Origin: Gambelia wislizenii | Lineage: Eukaryota; Chordata; Lepidosauria; Squamata; Crotaphytidae | Assembly (NCBI GenBank): GCA_030847615.1 | Contig: JAUMIR010000005.1 | Coordinates: forward strand, 82,122,492-82,186,491 | Direction of reading: 5' to 3' | DNA: 64,000 nucleotides | Shown here: one piece after another, positions 41,392-52,600 of the stretch | How positions within the stretch are numbered: the first letter of the stretch is position 1 | Layout: every line of letters starts with the position of its first letter | Program-made: the position numbers and the translations under genes | The notes under the pieces: model-generated | The model's input: the letters and a program-made list of their open reading frames with translations, nothing else | What the model was told of the DNA's origin: nothing | Databases searched by the model: none

Positions 41392-42735
41392 TCACTTCTC
41401 CAAGGAACCTGTCCATATCCTCAGGCTGCACAGCTGAAAAATATCCAATATTACAGGACAAGCAGGCACCAAGATTACATTTACTGGACCTGTCTGAAGT
41501 ACAGCATCCAAGTCAGGGTGAATCTGAGTGATTTTATCTGCAAAGTGTCTTGCAAATTCTTCACAGTGGGTTGCTGAGTGGTCTTTATTGTCCTCTTGTG
41601 GGCCAGCATGTAAAAAAACCCTGACCACTTGAGACAGCACAGCTGGATGACACTGTGCAGATGCAATAGTGGTAGAAACGCATAATTTTTTTGCTATCAT
41701 CATTGCCATGGCATAGGCCTTCCAATGAGTTCTTGCCTGTGTTCGGTTGGACTCATTCCAAGTCTTCCGCCATTGTCGCTCTAGTCTCTGTCCCACACAT
41801 TTCATGACTGCCAGCTCCCTAGTAAACCAGGGGGTTCATTTGGTTCCACTTTGTGGAAGGGGACACTTAGGGGCAATTGTGTCTACCACTCTAGCCATTT
41901 CCCTGTTCCAGAGAACAGCCAGAGCTTTGACAGGATTGCCTGCCAAGGCAACAGGAAACTCCCTAAAAGCCATCAGGAATCCATCTCCTGGGTCGGACCA
42001 TCTTTATTGGTTCCTCACTCCTGCAGAGGCTCTGAGTCCCAGTGAGTCTAAACCACACCATATAGTGATCAGGCCATGACAACGGAACTACAGGCAGTTC
42101 CTTCAGACACAGATCACCATCATCCTGCCCTGAACAGAAAACCAGGTCCAGAGTGTATCCTGTAGTGGCACCAGATACTACTTGGGACAGCCCCATAGTT
42201 GTCATGGCAGACATGAAGTTCTGAACTGCTTCTGACAAGGAGGTCTTTGCATGGATATTGAAATCCCCCAGCACATCTAGCTGAGGGGTCTCCAGCACCA
42301 CCACTGAGACCAACTCAGCCAGGGAGACTGTCGAGCAGTGGGGTGGGCAGTACAGCAACAGAATCCCTATTCTGTCCCAGCCGCTCACTTTCAGAAACAC
42401 ACATTCAGACCTGGAAGACTGTGGGACAAGCCACCTGGTAAGGATAGACCACTGTCACTCTGCCTTCCCTCCCCCCCAGGCCTCACTTGCTGCTGTACTG
42501 AGAACCCAGGTGGACAGAGCTGGGAGAGCTTAGCTCCCACCCCCATAGCTTCATCCAGCCAGGTCTCCATAACACAAGCCAGGTTGGCATGCTCATTCAG
42601 GATCAAATCCTGGATAAGAGATGTTTTTCTATTCACCAACCTGGCATTGAGAAGCAGCATTTTCAGCCCAGGGTGTCTGTTGCCAAGGCTATCTGAACTA
42701 TTTGAATTGGGGGATAGCTTAGTGGTAACCAGCAC
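41392..42735 (-). pseudogene. L2 endonuclease and linker
   Basis: The N-terminal endonuclease starts LKMLLLNARLVNRKTSLIQD, LNEHANLACVMETWLDEAMG (the ET catalytic pair), then after a frameshift VSGWDRIGILLLYCPPHCST, VLGDFNIHAKTSLSEAVQN (GDFN block), GYTLDLVFCSGQDDG and WPDHYMVWFRL (the C-terminal SDH block, here PDH). Linker frames 41805-41392 give MKCVGQRLERQWRKTWNESN and CEEFARHFADKITQIHPDLD. About three frameshifts separate the pieces; each catalytic block is otherwise readable. Confidence 0.9.
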
Positions 42736-42869
42736 ACCCTCTGGCTCTCTCTCCTACCATAATGATTGGGCTGTCTCCCCACAGCATATATTCCTCTGCC
42801 CCTAAATGTTCCTATGGCTGCTTCCTGGGCTGCTTCCACTCCCATACCTTTTGTGTAACTCATCTTCTC

Positions 42870-43310
42870 TTGCCAGCAGGCAGGTTGCTTAAAATGTTAA
42901 AAAACATTAATGCACTCTTTGCCCTTCCAACAAAAACGACTAGCCCTTGCACTTGCTCAACCCCCAAAGTGGCTCCCCCAAAGGAGTCCCCCCCCCTTTG
43001 GTGTCTCTCCCTTCGGTGGCAAGACCGCTGGTGGCAGGCCTGCCACAGCAGGCACCCAGTTTATCCCACTGCAAGGGGACAGGTGGTTCTCTCTGGCTGA
43101 TTCTGCCAGTACCTGGGGCCTGCTTCTAGAAGGAGCAGTCTGGGAGCAACAGCAGACAGCAGTCCCTCAGGAGAAGTAAGGGGTCAGAGGCGGCAGCAGC
43201 AAGCAGCAGACCTTTTCCTGGGGTGGTGGTGGTGGAGCAGGTGGTGGTCTTCTCCCTCCCACCTGCTGAACCCCCTCAGCAGGCACCCAGTTTTATCCCC
43301 CTGCAAGGGA
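42870..43310 (-). other. Probable L2 5' UTR
   Basis: GC-rich sequence with CAGCAG and GGTGGTGGTGG runs (43190-43250), and two near copies of GCAGGCACCCAGTTT (43048 and 43277). It lies where an L2 5' UTR is expected and lacks coding similarity. Assignment is by position only. Confidence 0.45.
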
Positions 43311-43379
43311 GATAATGTCCTACAGTTACTCATGTCCTCTACTGTATCTCAGAAGCTTGTTGAGCGCCATCTACCCTGG

Positions 43380-43690
43380 AAGGTTCATCTTCTGCTACTA
43401 TCTCTTGTTTCACTTTTTGGATTGTCTCGTCATAGGGTTTTTGTGGTAAGAGATTTGAAGGGGGTTTACCGTGCCACCTTCTGTGCAGTACTAACAAGTG
43501 TTAGCTGTGGTGCACTGCTGCTGTCTATGAGAAATTATTCACCGGTGTGATCCCCCACTACCGCTGCTGCCCAGTAGCTGTTTGGCACCTTTAGTCTGGC
43601 TCTATATAAGCCTGTCTGACATGGGCAACCTTACTAGCAGCACTGCTGCTGTCAGCATGGCCTCTTGCCTCATAGAAGCAAGCAGTCCCA
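43380..43690. repeat. Probable dispersed repeat, class unresolved
   Basis: CTCGTCATAGGGTTTTTGTG, AGATTTGAAGGGGGTTTACC, TTCTGTGCAGTACTAACAAG and CTGCTGCCCAGTAGCTG have the look of a mid-age reptile repeat whose CpGs have decayed. I could not assign it to a family, and a part of it may be an untranslated region of a LINE. Confidence 0.35.
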
Positions 43691-45394
43691 TCACCGCAGA
43701 AAGGTACTTCTCATAAACTGATACATTTCATACCATCCTTGTCTAATTTTCATTATGGATTAAGGCCATTAAGTTGCCTTGTTTTGTAACAAGGGCTGAA
43801 GGACTGTACATCAAACATAATATAACTAGCAGGAATGAAGTTACTTCACTGCACATTGAGCAACAGTTCTTAGTCACACTTAAATCTTTCATTTTAAAGA
43901 ACATTTTAAATGCATTTTGGCTGTTTTTTTCATGTTTTGTGGCACATTCTTCACTGTCTCAAGGTGTTTTTTTAAAAAATAACAAATAATGCAAGAAGTT
44001 ACTTTCTTTACCATCTAAAGTTTCCATTGTCACATGTTGTGACAGTGATTTAAATTTAAAGCACTTAAATGAGTTTTTAAAATATAACTTTCAATACTTG
44101 TGGTATATGTATCTCTTTCTTTAAAAAAATAAGTCATGTCTTGCCATCTGGGATCAAAATACTGAGGAAAGATAGTAAACCCTTTCCTCTACATTGAGTT
44201 GCAGATGAAAATAATCCCCCCTGAAATATTTGGAAACATTTGCATAACTGTATTCAATAACTTCTAGATTGTATTGTGGCCACTTCTTGTTTCTTTGCTT
44301 TATCATATTCACTCACTTTCTATATCACACTAAGCTCCAGCCATTTTGTCTTCTCTCTTTCTCTCCTCCATTATACCAAGTGTGACTATACTCAAATTTT
44401 ATAAGTAAATCTATTTTAAAATGTTTTACAAAAAAGATTAAGCTTATTTGTTTTCTCTGTTAAAGCCTATGTGCGTGTGGGTATGGGTCTGGTTGTTGTT
44501 CAGTTTCTTCCTTGCCAATTTGATTGCCCTGCTAGAAAGAAGCACTGCTATCTCTCACATTTCCTGACTGTATTCAGTTATTACAGTTTTGTGATATGAG
44601 TGCTGAGATGAATAATTTATGGGTATGAACGGTTGCTTAGAATCTTAGGGGAGCAGACAGACAACTTAAATTTCTTAGATGTTTCTTAGATGTTAAATTT
44701 CTTAGATGTTTGTGTTGCTTATGTTGTGTTGCTTGTGTTTCATTGAATTTGAAAAGCGTTGAGTTTCCAAAAACCTTTCCTCTGTGGGTTTCTGTATATC
44801 TGTATGTATCTTAGTTGAATATCTTCCAACAAGGCTGAAAGGCTTTTTGTGCAACCAATGTGTAGTGGTCCAGTGCAAAATGCAGGACTACTTCTTAAGG
44901 TCTAGAGTAGACCAGAGAGGGCCCTGCAAGTTCCAACGCTGGACGTTCCAGCCACAGAAACCAAACAAGACATTGAATTAGCTTCTGGGTCTTGCCCCAG
45001 TTTCTGCCTGGCTATTGAGACCACAGCACTGAGGGGAGAGGAGTTAACCAATTCTCTAGGCCACCAGATGAACCACACAGTAGAGATTAGCTGTTTCCTC
45101 ACTTCACATCTCCCATATGGGGCAGAAATGGGGGCACCCAGTGAAAGGCACCAAGCTGTCTCAGGATTTTTCTAAACCTGGGGAAGAAAGCTGTTAGTGA
45201 TGTAGGCATTCATAAGTTAGGCAGGGCCTAAAAGTCACCATTGCGCAAACGACATATTCTGCTGATAGTGGCAGAAGTGGAGTTGCTCAGACAGCATGTT
45301 CATCTTGCCTTATGTTTGCAAGTTGTGCACTGTGCCTTACCTGTTATGGTTGTACGTCTATACTTTGCATTGTGGTTAAGCATCCTATACATTG
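43691..45394. other. Single-copy non-coding sequence
   Basis: No gene seen. A local tandem of TTTCTTAGATG lies at 44671-44710 (three copies), followed by GTTGCTTATGTTGTGTTGCT. Confidence 0.4.
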
Positions 45395-45800
45395 TGTAAC
45401 GCCCTGTCTTTGCCCAGCTCAATGAACAGGCCTCAGAATGAATCCAAAAAGCTTTATTGAAATTCAGGCTCAGCATAACAGCAGAGTCATTGCCAGTTCT
45501 GGCGATGCAATATAAGTTTCACTTTTTAGAAACCCTTACAACTTCTCCCTCCTCTCAAGACTGGCATTCTTCCCCACAGACACATATCTTACCAAGTGGC
45601 CTTGGTTCCCATCTCCAGCACCTGAACCCCTTCCCATCACATACCAGCCTCGATTCAGTGTGGCTACAGAACAGCTAAGCAAACTATGACATGGTTATGT
45701 TTGCCTAAAGCAAAAAGGACCCTCAGACACATTGCATTGGGGTTGTGCATCCTATATTTGCAATGTGGTTGTACATCATGTATTGTGTATTGCACAATGG
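45313..45800. repeat. Degenerate tandem repeat split by a solo LTR
   Basis: Units like TTTGCATTGTGGTTAAGCAT CCT on the left and GCATTGGGGTTGTGCATCCT, ATTTGCAATGTGGTTGTACA on the right share a period of roughly 25-27 bp. The LTR at 45395-45691 sits within the array. Confidence 0.5.
45395..45691 (-). mobile_element. Solo LTR, about 297 bp
   Basis: On the minus strand it starts TGTCATAGTTTGCTTAGCTG and ends ACAGGGCGTTACA, a TG...CA layout. CAATAAAGCTTTTTGG near 45452-45437 is a polyadenylation signal placed about 45 bp before the end, as in an R region. No internal retroviral sequence is present. No target duplication could be confirmed from the flanks. Confidence 0.7.
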
Positions 45801-46337
45801 TACCTAGTCATTGATATTTGTTGGACGATGTTGCTATTCTGCATGGGGGTTGCATCTCAACATTTATGCTATGCTAAGGGGATGTTGGATCGAGATCCTA
45901 GAGTATATTTGCTACAACAGTAATAAGGAGACTGACAAGAGAAACCCCACTTTGATGTCATATATACTTACTATAAAGCTTATTTGTGATCACCTATAAT
46001 GTAATATAAGGATTCAGATGCAAGAAAAAATAGTTTTAAAGGGGAATGAACAATATATTTCTCAACTGTGACAATTATTAATCTTATTCACACATGAGGA
46101 TCATAGGACACTGCTTTATACGAATCTGACCTAGGGCTCAGATACACGGCAGTTTTTATTGTGGTAGTTTGCACTTTATTACAGTTTTGCACCAGTGCTG
46201 CATAGTTCACATGATTTACTACTAAATCGGTTGATTGGTTTAGTTTTCTGCTTTGTAATTCACACAGACAGAGGTGGGGGCATGGCCTCCCAAGAACATC
46301 TGGGGGAAGATGCTGAGGAGCTGCGAGGGAGGAAAGG

Positions 46338-46340
46338 AGT

Positions 46341-46386
<46 letters not shown>
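46338..46386 (+). repeat. (GA)n microsatellite
   Basis: About 24 GA units. Long open frames across it encode only Glu-Arg or Ser-Leu repeats and are artefacts. Confidence 0.97.
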
Positions 46387-46389
<3 letters not shown>

Positions 46390-46550
46390 CTGGCACCTTT
46401 CCCTCTGATTACCAGAGGAATGCCTGCTAATTTTTATTCCTTTAGCAGGGAGTCTCAGCCAAGGAACCATCCCCTGTCAAGCCCCCACTTACCCTCACCC
46501 ACTCCCCCCTCTCTCTTCTTACAGAGAAATGGGATCTCAGCAGGGTGAGG

Positions 46551-46577
46551 GAACACACACACACACACACACACACG
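46551..46577 (+). repeat. (CA)n microsatellite
   Basis: Thirteen CA units. Confidence 0.95.
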
Positions 46578-47412
46578 TGAAAAGGCTAACTGGGGATTCT
46601 TCAGCCAGCAGCAGCTAAGCAAGCCAGGAGGCAGACAGCTAGGTGATTGGGATGGAATAGCACTGGTTGGATCTTTTCCATGGCTGGAACAACAGTGGCT
46701 GGATCTTTTCATTTCAGGCTCCTCCATCCCCTCCCTGGTCAGTCCAACCCCCTTCCTGGTCACTCCAGCTAATCGCGGCTCAGCTGTGCTGTGACTGTAT
46801 TGGGAAGACTGCTGGTAGTTCACATAGCCCTTAGTAAAATGGTAGTTCACACAATTGAAAGTGCACTAAGTCACGCTACTTTTCAAAAAAGTTGGGAAAA
46901 GTAGCGAAATCCCCTATCACGCTACTTTTGAGTTTTTGAGCTTCCCCCTTCTGATACTGTGGCATGATATGTGGGAACAATTAGGAATCTTAGCAATTTA
47001 TTTAAGGGAATATTTTGCCATGTAAATGGGGCTGTAGAGATGGGGGGAAATGTGCTGGACTCAACAGTTTCAATGAAAGTAGCTTTTTCACATCTCCCAA
47101 GACTTCTTTCATGAAATCCACTCCTTTTCACTAAAGGGGCTTTTCCTAGAAATAAAGTGCCTACAAAGCATCACCAAAAATTGAAAATGCAAACAACTAA
47201 AATGTGCATAGTTGGAAAAAAACCCATATGTCTTCATGGGGGAAAGTTGTTAAGTTAGATAAATTGTGCAAATAAGTGCACAAATTGAGAAAATACATAA
47301 AAGCGTGCATGAATTTCAGAGCACAAAGAAAATAAAAGGCTTAACAAAATGTGGACTGAGAGATTGTCATGCCCCTCATCACAACCTTAGCCTTTCAAGC
47401 TTGATATTGTCT

Positions 47413-47515
47413 GCATCTGCCTTCTTCAACCTGATGGCCTCCAGATGTTTTTGAATTATACAGTAGCCCAAGAGGACATGGCCAATTGTCAGGATGAAGG
47501 AAGTTGTAGTCCAAC
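47413..47515. mobile_element. Palindromic MITE relic
   Basis: CTTCAACCTGATGGCCTCCA, GATGTTTTTGAATTATACAG and GGAAGTTGTAGTCCAACACA match the arms of a common reptilian hAT-like MITE (CCTCCAGATGTTTTTGGA / GTTGTAGTCCAACA). Confidence 0.6.
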
Positions 47516-47849
47516 ACACCAGAAAGACATCAGTTTGAGGAGAGCTAGGGTAGCTTTGCTCCATTGTTTCAGATGGCGATCTTTCCATCTCTACATTCAA
47601 AGTGTCAGCTTGATTACTGAGAGTCTCTCCTTAAACTAGACCATGTTTAAATGTTTAAAGCCTTTAGATTATGCATATTGTGTTGGACAATATTTTTCTT
47701 AACCAAAGCAAAAAGCTAGCACATTCTGTATCATTTCAAATTATTTACCCTGCAGTAAATTAGCTTCTACTTTTAATAGCTGGCTTTTGTTTCAGCACTA
47801 TGCAAAAGCAGAACTGCTGTCATTCCCTCATGTTTACCAGTCATGAAAC
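47516..47849. other. Single-copy non-coding sequence
   Basis: Nothing recognised. Confidence 0.4.
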
Positions 47850-48400
47850 CAGTTGGACAGGCTAATACTGAGCTACAGTTGAATGTAGCAGTTAAGCTTG
47901 ATATAGCAGTCAATGGACAGAGCGTAATATGTGCACAAACTTTGATAATATCTGCAGAGGAATAGCTGAGGTTGACATAAAAGGATTAGTCAATTAATTG
48001 ATGTGTTAATTACAATTAATCAAATGATAAAATTAATGTGCTAATTGCATATCAACAGTAGAGCAACAATTAACATGTGCTGCTCTGAAGGGAAAGAGGG
48101 ACTTACTGGTGTCCTGAGGGATGTGTTAATGGTATTGGCATTGTAATTAACAAGTTTTGTATATCTCATGATTCCTCCATTATTAAGTAAACTGGTGGGC
48201 TGCTGCGATTAGCTGAAGAATACAAAGCATCTGAAAGAAGTATCTTACTGTAGTAGTTGCCTATCATTTATTTGTGGTCTCATTTTGAGAAAATCAATTT
48301 ATATTTATTTGCCATTCAAATATGTTTAGATAGAATAGGTGTCAATTTGATTATCAGACATTAGTGATTAGCTGAATACCCTGTATTTTTGTGGAAGGCC
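47850..48400. promoter_or_regulatory. Candidate conserved non-coding element rich in homeodomain sites
   Basis: Between 47985 and 48165 there are many TAAT-core words: GTCAATTAATTGATG, GTTAATTACAATTAATC, AAATTAATGTGC, CTAATTGCATATC (octamer-like), ACAATTAACATG, TGTTAATGG, GTAATTAACAAG. There is no sign of decayed repeat, no microsatellite and no reading frame. Clusters like this are typical of homeodomain/POU-bound enhancers, but AT-rich DNA makes such words common, so the call is tentative. Confidence 0.35.
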
Positions 48401-49727
48401 AGTTCAGTTTCAAAGGGATTTGTATGTGCAAAGCCTTGCTATCTTCCTTTAGAAAGTTATAGATTAGATATTTTTCTTTGCTACATTTTTGCAAGGAACA
48501 GTGTATTTTGCACAAATTTTGTGAAAAACAAGGTTTTTTTCTGTGTGTGAACAGGTTTTTTTCCACAAAGAAGTTATGATGTGAAAAAAATTATTTTAAA
48601 ATGCACAAGACTGCTAATAATCTTTCTCAGCAATGCAACAATGGTCAAAATCATTCATTCTTGTGTATGAGAACAAAATAAGCAAAGATTTGCATCCCTA
48701 GTCTCAGAACATGCACACACACAGAAACATCCTCACAAAATCTCTCTCTCTTTCCTCCCACCCATTCACTCGCCAGCTTCTTTTCCTCTTACAATAATCT
48801 AGATATTTTCCCAGTGGCAAATTTAGTTTCATATACAAATTAGAAGGATACTGAGGAAGCCTTTTAAAGAGAAGCCACATATACTTTAACTTAGGGGTGG
48901 GGGGGGACCTGTCTCATTGTACAAAAATTGGTTATATGCCTTTTGTATGTTAGTTACTTAATCTTGCAGAAGATTGGTGAGATAGAAAACCAAACAAACA
49001 ACACACACACGTGGGATATCAATTTATCAACTTTATTATTACATGAGTTAAAGAGAGAATTTGCCTGGTAAAGTTTCTGCAAACATCCATGGAATTTCTG
49101 CTAACTGAATTTAATGACCCTGATCACCATTGCTTTTTGTTTATTGGCTTCTCATGCCAGTTGTTGAAATCCTCTTTTGGAAAAGTCATGAAAATATGGC
49201 TTAGTTTAAAAGCAAAGCATGTGCTCATGCACACCTACTTTTAAACCAAACCAATTTTTTACCACGACCATGCTGTCAAAATTTGGTGAAATGGCCACAT
49301 TAGTTATAAGGGCTTGGGGTATGCTAATGCAGCTCCTGAAACCACCAGATGTTTGTCATACTATAGGCAGTTGTACACTACATTATTGACATATATTTGC
49401 TTTTTTTTTGAGGGGGGGTTATGTTTTCCTTTCTTCCAGCAATGCAGATGACATTTGCTTGAAAATGAAGCAAGTTTCTTTCCTAGACATTAGTGAAGCT
49501 GTGTAGGATGAAGCCATGGAGAAATATCTTCTACCCCCTGCTGTTCAGTATGAATACATCCATACTGCTGTGGATAGCAGGAAATTTGGGCTGAAGAAAA
49601 AGAAGGCTATCTGGGTCACTGTTTCCAGAAAGCATAAAAGTTGTTAATCAAAGGTATTTCTCGTGATGTCCCTTCACCTAATAAAAAATTACTTCATGCC
49701 AAAGAAACTATATTCATAAGGAACATA
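48401..49727. other. Mostly single-copy non-coding sequence
   Basis: No repeat family recognised. A polypyrimidine stretch ending in AG at 49420-49440 leads into a 68-codon frame (49441-49646) with one internal TAG; see findings. Short CA runs occur at 48712-48722 and 48998-49008. Confidence 0.35.
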
Positions 49728-49730
49728 GTA

Positions 49731-49990
49731 CAGTAGGACCCCCGTACCCACTGGGGATTTGGTTTTTTTTGGGGGGGGGGCGTGGATACTGAAAACCATG
49801 AATAATAGCAAACACTATTGAAAATAATGGGACTTCTGGTTTAAAATATTATAGAGTTGCCTTGGAGGACCTAGAAAATAGCTAGAGAGGACACATTTTC
49901 TAGGAAGACTCCATGGTAGGTGTGCTGTTTTGTGTCCAATGGATAATTGAATCAGTGGATAATGAATCAGTGTATATGGGGGTCCTACTG
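49731..49990 (+). mobile_element. Tigger-like MITE, complete with TA target
   Basis: The left end CAGTAGGACCCCCGTACCCA and right end TATATGGGGGTCCTACTG are inverted repeats, flanked by TA on both sides (49729-49730 and 49991-49992). Internal GGGACTTCTGGTTTAAAATA and GGAGGACCTAGAAAATAGCT recur at 53107-53377. Confidence 0.9.
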
Positions 49991-50078
49991 TAAGATGTCT
50001 TACGACAGCTAAATCTATTTATCCATTTAGCCCAGAACTCTCTACTCTTGGCTGACAGTGGTTGTTTGGGGTCTCAGT

Positions 50079-50144
50079 TAGAGGTCTTTGCCAAGCCAAC
50101 CTCAACTGAGGTCTTTGCCAAGCCAACGTCAACTGAGGTCTTCT
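50079..50144 (+). repeat. 27-bp tandem repeat, about 2.5 units
   Basis: GAGGTCTTTGCCAAGCCAAC plus CTCAACT is followed by a second copy with one change (CGTCAACT) and then the first part of a third (GAGGTCTTCTAT). Confidence 0.9.
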
Positions 50145-50280
50145 ATAAGAGAAACATGGGCCCTAAAGGTATACGAGTATTGAGAAGTCCTTTTTCTTGT
50201 TCTCCCCAAAGGCCAATTCCAGGACTGTTTTTGAATTTTGGGAGCTAACTATATAGTACCTCGTTAAATTTTCATGTGGT

Positions 50281-50474
50281 TGTTTATTGTTATGTGCCTT
50301 CAAATCAACTTGGATATACAGCAACTTTGTCATGATTTGTTCAGAGGATGGTTGCTGTAGCCTTGCTCTTAGGCTGAGAGAGTAGTCATGGATTTCTATG
50401 GCTAAGCAGGGATTTGAACTCTGGTCTCCCAGAATTCTAGGCCGGCACTCAGACCACTACACTATACTGGCTCT
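50281..50474 (-). mobile_element. Sauria-type SINE
   Basis: On the minus strand: AGCCAGTATAGTGTAGTGG (A-box), TTCAAATCCCTGCTTAGCC (B-box region), AATCCATGACTACTCTCTCA and the BovB-like tail GAAGGCACATAACAATAAAC. A deletion removes part of the middle relative to the copy at 18880. Confidence 0.85.
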
Positions 50475-50814
50475 CACTTTTCATATGTCAAGAAATCATT
50501 CTTCCCATATGATAATTTGACCTTTCCAATCATGTAAATTCCACAATATGGTAAACTGAGATTTCAAAAACATGGTAATTTGAGAAGGTATAAAACTGAG
50601 GGAAAAGAAAGCTAAGTATTCCACCTTTTTTTAAAGAACTATAAAAAGGGTGCTGAGGCTGCAGGTAAAGTAAAAAATGGGAAGAAAAATGAAGTATTCT
50701 TTATCTCATATCCTTGTACACATTGTGTTCATTTTACCAGAGTAGGCCCATTACTCATTAATCCAGAGATTATCTTCTCTGAAGAAACCAAAACACTGGA
50801 AAAACTGTAACTTC

Positions 50815-51260
50815 TTTGTTGTCTTAATGTGCTGTCTTAATGGCAATCTGCAGCAGTTCGCTGTACTCAGAAGGAGGTGTGGGGAAGAACTGCCACATAC
50901 TGTGTGCCAGGAGGTTTCCCGTGAAGATTTTTAAATACTGTGTGGGGAATGCAAATTCCTGCTCGTTGGGACAAGTGATTCACTTTGAATCACTTTCCCA
51001 TAGGAGAGAAAGTGCAAAGCTGATTGGCCAGATGAGGTTGGGGCTTGCTAACAGGCAAGCGCCAGCTGCCACCATATTGGATTTTCGCTTTAGCGAATGA
51101 GTACTAAGACGAGAAAATGGGGTGTTGTTTCTTTTCCATTTGTTTACAAAAACAAAATGTCACTCCAGCACATAGTGGAAATAGGTTTTTTTTAAAAAAG
51201 TTTAATGGCAGCAGATTACAGTAGTAAAAATGCAAGTATAGTAGTGTGACACAGGGGCCT
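50815..51260 (+). mobile_element. MITE family B copy
   Basis: GTGGGGAATGCAAATTCCTG, CACTTTCCCATAGGAGAGAA, GCAAAGCTGATTGGCC, GGGGCTTGCTAACAGGCAAG and CCATATTGGATTTTCGC occur in the same order at 60720-60900 with about 80 percent identity. The left end TTGTTGTCTTAATG resembles the GGGTTGTCTAAGCGG terminus of the 60586 copy. Boundaries are approximate. Confidence 0.7.
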
Positions 51261-51519
51261 TTCCAATCCCACCTCTGCCACTGTTTTTGTGATGCTGCTA
51301 CCAAACCTGTGACAACTCACAACAACCAGGTGGTCGAGGGCAAACCTTAAAGTGCCAGCCCAAGTTACCTTAGGGTTCAGCCTGGTCACCTCTTTACCCT
51401 CTGTTTCTCTTACCTAAATCCCTATAAGGTTCCCTTAGTTCCTTCCTTCTGAACCAGGGAATATTACTTTTAACTTAAATGTGTGGATAATGTGTTAGGA
51501 TCTCAAGCCTTTAATTAGC
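51261..51519. other. Non-coding, nothing recognised
   Basis: No gene or repeat could be supported. Confidence 0.35.
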
Positions 51520-51629
51520 ATATTTTCTGGCATATAAAATCACTTTTTAACCCAGGAAAATCTTCTCAAAAGTCGGGGGCCATCCTATAAGATGACACCA
51601 GGCGTCATCTTATAGGGTGGGTGCTGAAA

Positions 51630-52600
51630 TTTCCAAGCCCCATCGCAGGTTGGTGAAGGGTGGAGGGGTGGCTGGCTGGGTGGGGGAGGCTTGCCAGCCA
51701 CCCCTTGCACTTCCTGAATCCACAGTGGGGCTGGTGAGCCCCATTGTGGGTTAAGGATGTGCAGAGGGTGGCTGGTTGGGAAGGGGGAGGCTTGCCAGCC
51801 ACCTCCCATGCTTCCTGAAGCCACGAGGGGGCTGGGGAGCCCTACCGTGGGTTGGGAAGTGCGGGGTGGCTGTCTGTCGGGGGGGGGCTTGCCAGGCACC
51901 TTCTGTGCTTCCGAAATCTGCGATGGGGCTGACAAGCCCCATCACGGGTTGGAGAAGCATGGAGGGGTAGCTGGCTGGGAGGGTGGAGTCTTGCCAGCCA
52001 ACTCCCACACTTCCTGGATCCGCAATGGGGCTGGCAAGCCCCATCACAGGTTGGGGAAGCACGGAGGGGTGGCTGGTTGGGAGGGGGAGGCTTACCAGCC
52101 ACCTGCCGCACTTCCCAAATCCACAATGGGGAAGGGGAACCCCATCGCACATTCGGGAAGGGTGGAGGGGTGACTGGCTGTCGAGCCCCATTGTGGGTTG
52201 GGGAAGCATGGAGGGGTGGCTGGCTGGCTGGCTGGCTGGTGGCTTGCCAGCCACCCCCACACTTCTGAAATCCACAGTGGGGATTGGGAGCCCCATTGCA
52301 GGTCCAGGAAGGGCGGAAGGTGGCTGGCTGTGCAGAGGGAGGCTTGCCAGCCACCTCCCATGCTTCCTGAAGGCACGATGGGGCTGGGGAGCCCCATCAC
52401 AGGTTCATGAAGGGTGGAGGGGTGGGTGGCTGGGTGGGTGGAGGCCTGCCAGCCAGCCCCATGCTTCCCCAACCCGCAATGGGGCTCACCAGCAACAATG
52501 GGTCTGGGGAGCCGCATCGCGGCTTCGGGAAGGTTGGAGGGGTGGCTGGATGGGTGAGGCGCAGGCTTGCTTCTGAGGACTGCACTGAAGTGGTGGAGGC
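51630..52600 (+). repeat. GC-rich minisatellite, about nine units of ~100 bp
   Basis: The marker CTTGCCAGCCACC and its variants recurs at 51690, 51791, 51888, 51990, 52091, 52243, 52343, 52445 and 52566, a spacing close to 100 bp with one 152-bp and one 120-bp gap. Each unit also has GGGGAGCCCCAT-like and GGAGGGGTGGCTGG segments. Open frames across the array, up to 197 codons and on both strands, arise because the units lack stops; they are not genes. Confidence 0.93.
52412..52443 (+). other. Potential G-quadruplex in the minisatellite
   Basis: At least six runs of three or more G separated by 2-5 bases (GGGTGGAGGGGTGGGTGG, then CTGGGTGGGTGG). Confidence 0.55.

Larger units (their letters stand above)
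39243..43310 (-). mobile_element. L2-clade LINE, near full length, with two insertions
   Basis: Reading leftwards on the minus strand: a CpG- and GC-rich 5' region (about 43310-42870), endonuclease (42735-41963), linker (41805-41392), RT (41278-40687), C-terminal domain (40187-39507) and 3' UTR ending in TTTATTTATTTATATTTC at 39243. It is interrupted by a CR1 tail (39437-39520) and an LTR-like insertion (40308-40736). The 5' limit is inferred from composition. It directly abuts the BovB 5' break. Confidence 0.9.
45801..47412. other. Non-coding sequence with microsatellites
   Basis: Contains the GA and CA microsatellites listed separately. Paired near-repeats GTAGTTCACA (46812 and 46842) and CACGCTACTTTT (46873 and 46918) may belong to an unrecognised transposon. 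Confidence 0.4.

Noticed and set aside
46195..46548. 117-codon frame and its antisense across the GA tract
   Set aside because: The core is Glu-Arg or Ser-Leu encoded by a microsatellite, with no domain on either side.
51690..52566. CRISPR array
   Set aside because: Regularly spaced repeats are present, but units are contiguous and diverged, with no unique spacers, and the genome is vertebrate.
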